From: Dehalococcoidia bacterium | GTDB lineage: Bacteria; Chloroflexota; Dehalococcoidia; Lucifugimonadales; JAGWBF01 | Direction of reading: 5' to 3' | Assembly: GCA_021295955.1 (NCBI GenBank) | Contig: JAGWBJ010000005.1 | Coordinates: 230,597-294,596, forward strand | Length of the DNA stretch: 64,000 nt | Shown: piece by piece, positions 21,300 to 28,317 of the stretch | How the letters are laid out: each line of letters opens with the position of its first letter | Position numbering within the stretch: the stretch's first letter is position 1 | Translations under genes and position numbers: made by a program | Notes under the pieces: generated by a model | Told to the model about the DNA's origin: nothing | The model's input: only the letters and a program-made list of their open reading frames with translations | Databases searched by the model: none

Positions 21300-22397
21300 C
21301 TACTGGTAGACCTCGGTCTCCGGGTGGTAGTCCTTCCAGGCGAACCAGAAGGAGTAGTGGGAGGGGACCCTGTCCAGGCGAGCGCCCGCCAGCTCCCCCT
21401 CCACGGCCTCTCCGGTTACGGCGGTCCAGCGGGTCCCCGTCTCCCGGTCCACCATCATGGCCCCTGGACCGCCCCTCCGGTGCTCCAACCGGAAAGTCAG
21501 CACCCTATCATCCAGCCGTCGATCGTAGACCACCCCCGTCTCCGACCCGGCGTCGAATACGACCAGCACGGGCCTTCCCTGGAACCGGTCGTTGACCAGG
21601 GGTTCCTCCTCCAACCGCCCGAAGGGGTACGCCCGCGCCTCGCCGCCCGACTCCAGACCCAGGACCAGCTCCTTGGCGCCCAGGCGGTCGTCCTTGCGCC
21701 ACTCACCCTGGAGGCCCGCCCGGGAGATGGAGTAGTAGATAGTGTACTTGTCCCTTTTGAACCCGCCTCCCTTGTCCAGGGCGGTGGTGTCGGGATACAG
21801 CTCCAGCCACGAGCTCCAGGTCGTCCGGAGGGCCGGCAGCACCTCCAGACGACGGCCCTCCAGGGGCCCACGCACGGCCTCTCCAAGAACCTGACTCCAC
21901 AGGCTGTCGGTCTGGTGATCGTACATGACCAGCCCGTTCATAATCAGGTTTCCCGAGACTCCGAAGGTGAGGGTGCGCCCCCCGGTCTCACGGGCATACA
22001 CGATGCCCGTGTAGCAGAGGGGTCACCAGGTCACGGCGATGGGGGTCCCACCCAGGACGTCGTTGACGATCTCGTGGCGGCTGAGCTGGGGCACCGAGTA
22101 GGCCCGGGGCCCCCCGTCGATGGATACGCCTATCACCATCTCGTCGTCGGAGAACTGGTCCTCCGCCTCCTCGGCGCTGAGGTACGACGGGTCCAGCACC
22201 GCCCGTATGGCGTCCTTGGGGATTACGGAGATCATCTTCAGGTCCCGGGCGGTTACGTCGGTGTACACCTCGGGGACGGTAAGCGTGCGGGTCGGTTGAG
22301 GCCCCGACATCGGCCGGGCGTTGCACCCGGAAGCCAGCAGGCACAGACAACCGGCAACCAGTACGATGAGGGCAACGGGAAAAGGGCGACTACGCAT
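21300..22397 (-). CDS. DUF3179 lipoprotein, predicted selenoprotein (Sec125 at UGA)
   Basis: The ORF track shows two pieces (21300-22001 and 22023-22421) separated only by one TGA at 22025-22023. Read through, they give one 365-residue DUF3179 protein. The start ATG 22397 yields RSRPFPVALIVLVAGCLCLLASGC, a lipoprotein signal with lipobox LASGC. The family's conserved site is normally HEIVND...VTYCPLCxTGIVF. Here it reads HEIVNDVLGGTPIAVTW-UGA-PLCYTGIVY, so the UGA replaces the first cysteine of the CPLC motif. A perfect 9-bp hairpin follows (separate entry). Both halves are fully conserved in frame, which argues against decay. UGA ends other genes here. The protein probably acts outside the membrane in thiol/selenol redox chemistry, next to the convergent TlpA-CcdA genes. 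Function of the family is not established. Confidence 0.82.
21989..22011 (-). promoter_or_regulatory. Predicted bacterial SECIS hairpin, DUF3179 gene
   Basis: On the minus strand CACGGGCAU-CGUGU-AUGCCCGUG forms nine perfect pairs with a 5-nt loop. Counting U of UGA as 1, the loop begins at 24 with G25-U26, close to the apical G23-U24 of the E. coli fdhF element. Confidence 0.8.
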
Positions 22398-22545
22398 ACA
22401 AGAACCGTGCAAGTGTAGCACACCCCCGCACCCGCCTTGCCACCGCCGGCCTGGTGGGTTAGATTATATGCACTCCACACGACCCGGAGCCGCCGCCCCC
22501 CCGGCGCGCCGGCCGGTGGGAGACAAGGAGAGCGGAGGAAGAGCT

Positions 22546-22860
22546 TTGGCAGCGAAGTACCTGTACCTGGTAAGAATGGACGTGGACGAAGACAAGGAGG
22601 CCCACTTCAACGATATCTACGACAGGGAGCACATCCCGGAGATCAGCAAAGTGCCCGGGGTCGGAAACGTCACACGGTACGAGACCGCCACCGAGGGGAT
22701 GCCCAAGTACGCGGCCCTATACGAGATGGACAGCCCCGACCTTCCCAGCTCCCCAGAGTGGAAGAAGGCCTCGGACACCGGAACGTGGAAGGATACGGTG
22801 AGACCCTTCACCAAGAACCGCTCCCACACCATCTACAAGGTCATGGAGCCGGGCTCCTAG
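22546..22860 (+). CDS. EthD-like dimeric alpha/beta-barrel protein
   Basis: This 104-residue protein resembles ferredoxin-fold dimeric alpha/beta-barrel families (EthD/DUF4286-like): KYLYLVRMDVDEDKEAHFND then IYDREHIPEISKVPG and a C-terminal strand. EAHFNDIYDREHIPE is the typical motif of this group. The ORF track runs back to 22321 across the divergent lipoprotein gene. I choose TTG 22546 because GGAGGAAGAGC precedes it and homology starts there. Members are small enzymes or ligand-binding proteins in catabolic loci. It is followed within 31 bp by the CocE-type hydrolase, so they may be co-transcribed. Confidence 0.75.
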   Translation: MAAKYLYLVRMDVDEDKEAHFNDIYDREHIPEISKVPGVGNVTRYETATEGMPKYAALYEMDSPDLPSSPEWKKASDTGTWKDTVRPFTKNRSHTIYKVMEPGS

Positions 22861-22891
22861 CTGTCCCTACTCGGACCTCCGGAGGTGCCCC

Positions 22892-24637
22892 ATGGCCGAC
22901 TCCCACGCCCTGAGAGTGGAGACCGATCTGGCTGTGCCCATGCGCGATGGAACGGTGCTGCGGGCCGATCTGTACCGTCCCGACGGACCCGGTCCGTACC
23001 CGGTCCTGCTGCAGAGGACACCCTACGACAAGACCGCCCCCGGCGGCATGCTAAGCCTGGACCCGTTGAAGTCCGCCAAGCGGGGATACGCCACGGTCAT
23101 CCAGGACGTCCGGGGCAGGTACGCCTCCGAGGGAGAGTTCTACGCCTTCCGGGACGAGATCAACGACGGGTACGACACGGTCGAGTGGGCGGCGGCCCAG
23201 CCCTGGTCCTCGGGCAAGGTGGGGATGTACGGCGCGTCGTACGTGGGGGCCACCCAGTGGCTGGCGGCCCTCTCCAAGCCGCCGCACCTGACCACCATCG
23301 TCCCCAACGTGACGGCTTCCAACTACCACGAGGGCTGGACGTACCAGGGGGGCGCCTTCGAGCTGGGGTTCAACGTCTCCTGGACGTTGGCCCAGCTCAC
23401 CCTGGCCAACCTGGAGAACCTGGGCGGGAGGCTGGGCCTCTCGGACCAGACCCGCGAAGACCTGGTCCGGGCCGTCGACGGGATGGAGGAAACCTTCCGG
23501 TACCTCCCCATGGGAGACCTCCCACACCTGAAGGGCGGCCTGGCCGACTATTTCTACGACTGGCTGGCCCACCCGGAATACGACGACTACTGGAAGGCCC
23601 TCAGCATCGAGGAGAACCACTCCAGGCTCAACGTCCCCGCCTATCACATAGGCGGCTGGTACGACATCTTCCTGGGAGGGACGATACGCAACTACCTGGG
23701 GATGCGGGAGAAGGCGGCTGGGGACGAAGGCCGTAACGGACAGAGGCTGATCGTGGGGCCCTGGGTCCACGGCTCCCGAAGCGGCAGCACGGCCGGGAGC
23801 CACTACTTCGGGCTGGCGGCGGACGCCCTTAGCATCGACCTGGACGGCCTTCACTACCGGTGGTACGACCACTGGCTGAAGGGGATGGACAACGGCGTGA
23901 TGGACGGACCGCCGGTCCGCATATTCGTCATGGGGGACGACGCGTGGCGCTCCGAGGACGAGTGGCCCCCCGCCAGGGCCCGTGCCGTCGACTACTACCT
24001 CCACAGCGGGGGCGGAGCAAACTCCGTGCGGGGCGACGGCAGCCTCAGCACCGAGGCCCCCGGCCACGAGCCGCCGGACGTGTTCCTGTACAACCCGGCC
24101 AACCCGGCGCCCACCCAGGGAGGCGCCCTGTGCTGCAACCCGTACTTCATGCCCTACGGGGCCTTCGACCAGGGCGACGTGGAGGCGCGGGAGGACGTGC
24201 TGGTCTACTCGACCCCGCCGCTGGCAAAGGATGTGGAGGTGACAGGGCCGGTGACGGTAACTCTATGGGCCGCGTCCTCGGCCACCGACACCGATTTCAC
24301 CGCCAAGCTGGTGGACGTGTGCGACCATGGTTGCACACGCAACATCACCGACGGCATAATCCGGGCCCGGTACCGGGACTCCACCGAGTCGGCCAGCTTC
24401 ATCGAGCCCGGCCGGGCCTACCGGTATACCATCGACCTGTGGGCGACCAGCAACGTCTTCAAGGCGGGGCACAGGATCCGGGTGGAGGTCTCCAGCAGCA
24501 ACTTCCCGCGCTTCGACCGGAATACAAACACGGGCGGCTCCATCGCCTCCGAGGCCGCCCCCAAACCGGCGCTGCAGACCGTGTTCCACGACTCCCAGCA
24601 CCCCTCCCACATCAGCCTGTCCGTGGTGTCCAGATAG
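22892..24637 (+). CDS. CocE/NonD family hydrolase (S15 type)
   Basis: This 581-residue protein belongs to the CocE/NonD, X-Pro dipeptidyl-peptidase S15 group. The N-terminal alpha/beta hydrolase domain has DVRGRYASEGEF and the nucleophile motif GMYGASYVG. WVHGSRSGST probably supplies the catalytic histidine. From about residue 330 a jelly-roll domain (VEVTGPVTVTLWAASSATDT, GHRIRVEVSSSNFPRFDRN) matches the family's C-terminal beta-sandwich. Known members cleave esters, amides or acyl groups. Specificity is not predictable. ATG 22892 follows CGGAGGTGCCCC. No signal peptide, so cytoplasmic. Confidence 0.9.
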   Translation: MADSHALRVETDLAVPMRDGTVLRADLYRPDGPGPYPVLLQRTPYDKTAPGGMLSLDPLKSAKRGYATVIQDVRGRYASEGEFYAFRDEINDGYDTVEWAAAQPWSSGKVGMYGASYVGATQWLAALSKPPHLTTIVPNVTASNYHEGWTYQGGAFELGFNVSWTLAQLTLANLENLGGRLGLSDQTREDLVRAVDGMEETFRYLPMGDLPHLKGGLADYFYDWLAHPEYDDYWKALSIEENHSRLNVPAYHIGGWYDIFLGGTIRNYLGMREKAAGDEGRNGQRLIVGPWVHGSRSGSTAGSHYFGLAADALSIDLDGLHYRWYDHWLKGMDNGVMDGPPVRIFVMGDDAWRSEDEWPPARARAVDYYLHSGGGANSVRGDGSLSTEAPGHEPPDVFLYNPANPAPTQGGALCCNPYFMPYGAFDQGDVEAREDVLVYSTPPLAKDVEVTGPVTVTLWAASSATDTDFTAKLVDVCDHGCTRNITDGIIRARYRDSTESASFIEPGRAYRYTIDLWATSNVFKAGHRIRVEVSSSNFPRFDRNTNTGGSIASEAAPKPALQTVFHDSQHPSHISLSVVSR

Positions 24638-24674
24638 CCGGGGGCGGGGACGCAGGCCCCGCGGGCCCGGTCCC

Positions 24675-25718
24675 TTACACGTCCATCCGCTGGACCTTGA
24701 CGGTCCGGCCCGTGGTCGCGGACTCGATGACGGCCACCGTCACCTCCACGACCCTGAGCCCGTCGATTCCCGAGGCATAGGGCTCCGTGTCCTGACGCAC
24801 GGCGCGGTTGAAGGCCTCGACCTGTTCCCTGGTCGTGCCCAGGAGGTCGGTCTCCCACTCCTCGACGCTGTTCACCGTCTCGCTCACCACCTCCAGCTTG
24901 CCCTGGAGGGGTATGCCCATGGTGTTCTCCAGCACGATCCGGCCGTCGCTTCCGTAGACGATGGCGTCGGCCCTCATGTCGGGCATCTTGCGCCCGCATA
25001 CGGCCATCCCGATGGCGCCGCCGTCGAACCGCAGCAGGATGGTCGCCAGGTGCTCCAGGGCCTTCTCCGCCCTCTGGCCGTCGGTCATCGCCGCCACCTC
25101 GACCACCTCGCTGTCCAGCAGGTACCGGAGGGCGTTGACTGCGTGGACTCCCTGGCCCATCATGGCCGAAGCGCCGCCCACCAGCTCCGGCGTCTCCCAC
25201 CACTCGTTCAGGCCTCCACTCCGGGCGGGCGGCTCCAGCATGCCCCGGGTGCCTCCGGCCCACTGGGCCTGGGCCAGGGAGACGGTGCCCACCACGCCGT
25301 CCTTTACCATCCGCCGGGACTTCTGGTAACCGGGATGGTGGACCGACTCGAACCCCAGGCCCAGCTTGACACCGTTGGCCCGGCACGCGCGTATCATGTC
25401 CGCGGCGTCCTCCGGGGTCAGGGCCATGGGCTTCTCGCACAGCACGTGCTTGCCGGCCTTGGCGGCCGTCTGCGTGTAGGGGCTGTGGAGGTTGTTGGGA
25501 GACGCTATGTAGACCACGTCGACCCTGGGGTCCGTCACCAGCTCCTCCACCGAGTCGTAGGCCGCCGAGGCCCCGTGGCGTTCGGCGAAAGCCTGGGCGC
25601 GGCCCATGTTCCTGCTGCATACGGCCACCAGCTCCGCGTCATCGGCCGCCCGAATACTGGGAGCGAAGGTGGTCTCGGGATAGTGTCCGGGACTGATTAT
25701 GGCCCATCCTAGAGGCAA
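24675..25718 (-). CDS. Gfo/Idh/MocA family NAD(P)-dependent oxidoreductase
   Basis: This 347-residue oxidoreductase has an N-terminal Rossmann fold (GWAIISPGHYPETTFAPSI) and the family's EKP motif in HVLCEKPMALTPEDA. The GFO/IDH C-terminal domain follows with GGASAMMGQGVHAVNALRYL. Members oxidise sugars, inositols or related polyols. The first glycine-rich loop is not a perfect GxGxxG. The ORF track begins at 25733, but GGGAGGTGCTTCC is best placed to serve the TTG at 25718, so I start there. It is convergent with the CocE gene and divergent from the Sec-DsbA operon. Confidence 0.87.
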   Translation of the reverse strand: MPLGWAIISPGHYPETTFAPSIRAADDAELVAVCSRNMGRAQAFAERHGASAAYDSVEELVTDPRVDVVYIASPNNLHSPYTQTAAKAGKHVLCEKPMALTPEDAADMIRACRANGVKLGLGFESVHHPGYQKSRRMVKDGVVGTVSLAQAQWAGGTRGMLEPPARSGGLNEWWETPELVGGASAMMGQGVHAVNALRYLLDSEVVEVAAMTDGQRAEKALEHLATILLRFDGGAIGMAVCGRKMPDMRADAIVYGSDGRIVLENTMGIPLQGKLEVVSETVNSVEEWETDLLGTTREQVEAFNRAVRQDTEPYASGIDGLRVVEVTVAVIESATTGRTVKVQRMDV

Positions 25719-25841
25719 GGAAGCACCTCCCAAATAAGGAGTCCGAGAATGGGAAGAAGATACGGGAACCGGGCCGTTTCTGTCAAACGCCTCCGCTGGC
25801 TGGACCCGGGCCGGGCGAGGGTCCCGCAGGGCCTGCGGCCT

Positions 25842-25870
25842 TTGACTTTTGGACGCCCGGCGGGTACAAT
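25842..25870 (+). promoter_or_regulatory. Sigma-70-type promoter for the Sec-DsbA/rnc/ftsY operon
   Basis: TTGACT and TACAAT are separated by 17 bp, 21 bp upstream of the DsbA-like ATG. This fixes the start of the operon. Confidence 0.72.
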
Positions 25871-25891
25871 CCGCTCGATAGGAGGTGCTCT

Positions 25892-26521
25892 ATGGAACCT
25901 GTGAAAGTGAAGGCCTACTACGACTTCCGTTGACCCTACGTCTACAACGCGGCCGTGTGGCTTGCGAAGGTGCGAGAGACGTACGGTGACAACCTGGACA
26001 TAGACTGGAAACCCTTCTACCTGGCCCAGGCCAACAGCAATGAAGGACCCGAGTGGAAGGCGTGGGAGCAGGAGGAGGACAGCGCCACCCTGGGACTCCA
26101 GGCCTTCGCGGCGGCCGAGGCCGCGGCCCGGCAGGGCACCGCGGCCTTCGAGGGGTTCATGCTAGCGATGCTCAGGGCGAGGCACGAGGACCGGAAGGAC
26201 CTCTCGGACGAGAACGTGATCTTGGACGCCGCCCAGACCGCGAGACTGGACATGGCCCGGTTCCGGGAGGACATGAAGGACCCGACCATCATACCCGAGA
26301 CGGGGAAGAGCCACATAGAAGCCGTCGAGGAGCACGGCGTGTTCGGCGTGCCCACCTTCATCTTCCCCAACGGCGCTTCCGCGTTCCTGAAGGCTTACGT
26401 CCCGCCCGACGAAGACGCAGTAGGCATGTTCGAGGACCTCACCGACGTCATGAGCAAATGGAAGTTCATCGGCGAGGTGAAGCGCCCCCAGCCTCCCTGG
26501 CCCAAGGGAGTGTTCGCCTAG
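25892..26521 (+). CDS. DsbA-family oxidoreductase, predicted selenoprotein (Sec14 at UGA)
   Basis: The ORF track reports only 25955-26521. A perfect AGGAGGTGCTCT precedes ATG 25892, which opens MEPVKVKAYYDFR, then TGA 25931-25933, then PYVYNAAVWLAKV. In the DsbA/FrnE/HCCA-isomerase group this spot is YYDFxCPYxY (cysteine, or serine in the isomerases), so UGA sits exactly at the catalytic residue, giving a U-P-Y-V site without a resolving cysteine. The rest is intact: the helical insertion, KSHIEAVEEHGVFGVPTFIF with the GVPT cis-proline loop, and a normal end, 209 residues in all. No signal peptide, so it acts in the cytoplasm. A strong promoter and ribosome site argue for expression. The rnc start codon is 9 bp after its stop. 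Confidence 0.83.
25948..25966 (+). promoter_or_regulatory. Predicted bacterial SECIS hairpin, DsbA-like gene
   Basis: CGCGGCC-GUGU-GGCUUGCG folds with one G-U pair and one bulged U, with a 4-nt loop. The loop starts 25 nt from the U of UGA with a G. A bulged U and an apical GU also occur in the E. coli fdhF element, though there the bulge is on the 5' arm. Confidence 0.62.
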
Positions 26522-26530
26522 AGGGACCCC

Positions 26531-27238
26531 GTGGTGCGCCGCGCGACCCCTCTGGAAAGGACATTGGGTCTAAAGTTCAGGGACCCGGCCCTGCTGGAGC
26601 AGGCCCTGATCCACCCATCGTACATAAACGAGGCCGGCCCGTCGGGGTCGGCCCTCGTTTCGTACGATAGGTTGGAGTTCCTGGGAGACGCGGTGCTGGG
26701 CGCCGCGGTGACCGCAGAGCTGTTCCACCGCTGCCCCGACCTCCCAGAGGGACAGTTGACCAAGCTCCGGTCGTCCCTGGTCAGCGGCAACACTCTGGCC
26801 CGGGTGGCCCGCGGGCTGCAGGTGGGGCAGTACCTCAGACTGGGCCGGGGCGAGGCGGCCAGCGGCGGCGCGAACCGGGATACGAACCTGGCGGCGGCGC
26901 TGGAGGCCATCGTGGGCGCCGCCTTCCTCGACCGGGGATTCGACCAGGCCCGGAAGCTCGTAATCGGCCTGATGGATGGCGAGACGCAACGAGTCCTCTC
27001 CTCGGGCATACCCGAAGACCCCAAGTCCCGCCTCCAGGAGGTGGCCCAGCGCATGGGAAACAATCCTCCCAGCTATCGCACGGTGGGCGAAGAGGGCCGT
27101 GACAACAGCAAGGAGTTCGAGGCGGAAGTGCTCATGAACGGCGAGGTCCTCGGCAGGGGACGGGGCACGCGCAAGGTCGACGCCCAGAGGCAGGCCGCTC
27201 GGGAAGCCCTGAGACGGCTGGAAGGTGTTCGTACGTAG
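26531..27238 (+). CDS. rnc: Ribonuclease III
   Basis: This 235-residue double-strand-specific ribonuclease processes rRNA and other structured RNAs. The catalytic domain has YDRLEFLGDAVLGAAV (the family's ERLEFLGDAVL signature) and NLAAALEAIVGAAFLDRGF. The C-terminal dsRNA-binding domain ends with KVDAQRQAAREALRRL. The start is GTG 26531. It is followed after two bases by ftsY, a common rnc-ftsY arrangement, and preceded by the selenoprotein DsbA-like gene in the same operon. Confidence 0.96.
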   Translation: MVRRATPLERTLGLKFRDPALLEQALIHPSYINEAGPSGSALVSYDRLEFLGDAVLGAAVTAELFHRCPDLPEGQLTKLRSSLVSGNTLARVARGLQVGQYLRLGRGEAASGGANRDTNLAAALEAIVGAAFLDRGFDQARKLVIGLMDGETQRVLSSGIPEDPKSRLQEVAQRMGNNPPSYRTVGEEGRDNSKEFEAEVLMNGEVLGRGRGTRKVDAQRQAAREALRRLEGVRT

Positions 27239-27240
27239 AC

Positions 27241-28206
27241 ATGCTGGGGCTGCTTCGACGGAACCGGCAAAAGTCCCGGGAGGCTACAGAGGCGGGGGTC
27301 AAACGGAGTCGCGAGTCCTGGTTCGGCCGGGTGGCCCGGCTTCTGCGGGCGGGCCGCATGGACGAGGAAGTGTGGGAGGAGCTGGAAGAGGCGCTCCTGT
27401 CCGCCGACGTCGGCGTGGAGACCTCCCTGAGTCTGATAGAGAGGCTTAGAAACGAGGCCGGGGAGCGGGGCGTCCGGGAGCATAGCGACCTGATGGAGGT
27501 CCTCAAGCGCGACATCTCGGCCAGGCTTGCCGACGACCGGGCGGAGGACGTATGGCTCGAGTCCACCGACCACCCCGCACCCTTCGTAGTCCTGGTCGTG
27601 GGCGTCAACGGCTCGGGCAAGACGACCAGCATAGCCAAGCTGGCGTACCACTTCAAGGCCGCCGGGAAGAAGGTCATCCTGGCCGCGGGAGACACGTTCC
27701 GGGCCGCAGCCATCGACCAGATCCAGCTCTGGGGCGAGCGTGTGGGGGTGGACGTCGTCAGCCATCAGCCCGGGGGAGACCCGGGAGCCGTGGCGTTCGA
27801 CGCCTTCCAGGCGGCCAAGTCCCGGGGGGCGGACGTGCTGATCGTCGATACGGCGGGCCGCCTCCACACCAAGTCCAACCTGATGGATGAGCTCAAGAAG
27901 ATTCGCAGGGTAATCAACAGGCTGGACCCGTCGGCCCCGCACCAGGTCCTGCTGACCCTCGACGCGACCACCGGCCACAACGGTCTCGGCCAGGCACGGT
28001 ACTTCACCGAGGCGGTGAGCTGCACGGGGATCGTGTTGGCCAAGCTGGACGGCACAGCCAAGGGCGGGATCGTACTGGCCATCAAAGAGCAGTTGGACGT
28101 GCCCATCCTTTTCATAGGCACGGGCGAAGGGCTGGAGGACATGGCGCCCTTCGACGCCGAGGGATTCGTCGAGGCGCTCCTGGAACCGGCGCCCGCGGCC
28201 TCCTGA
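27241..28206 (+). CDS. ftsY: Signal recognition particle receptor FtsY
   Basis: This 321-residue SRP receptor GTPase docks ribosome-SRP complexes at the membrane. It has the NG domain without a long acidic A domain. Motifs: VVGVNGSGKTTSIAKLAY (G1), DTFRAAAIDQ (DTFRAAA, family hallmark), VDTAGRLHTKSNLMDEL (G3), AKLDGTAKGG (G4) and FIGTGEGLEDMAPFD (G5). ATG 27241 comes two bases after the rnc stop, so translation is probably coupled. Confidence 0.97.
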   Translation: MLGLLRRNRQKSREATEAGVKRSRESWFGRVARLLRAGRMDEEVWEELEEALLSADVGVETSLSLIERLRNEAGERGVREHSDLMEVLKRDISARLADDRAEDVWLESTDHPAPFVVLVVGVNGSGKTTSIAKLAYHFKAAGKKVILAAGDTFRAAAIDQIQLWGERVGVDVVSHQPGGDPGAVAFDAFQAAKSRGADVLIVDTAGRLHTKSNLMDELKKIRRVINRLDPSAPHQVLLTLDATTGHNGLGQARYFTEAVSCTGIVLAKLDGTAKGGIVLAIKEQLDVPILFIGTGEGLEDMAPFDAEGFVEALLEPAPAAS

Positions 28207-28317
28207 GCCCCTTTGGCGCCTGCCCCGGCGCATCCGGCTCCGCCTCCCCGCACGTAGGAAATGACAGGGTCTTCCAAGATGGACCATCCAGGCCACGGCG
28301 TACACCCAGGGTAGTCC

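Noticed and set aside
25824-25838. CCGCAGG-G-CCTGCGG hairpin as a terminator
   Set aside because: It lies between two divergent genes, just upstream of the Sec-DsbA promoter, so there is no transcript for it to end. It has no clean T-tract.
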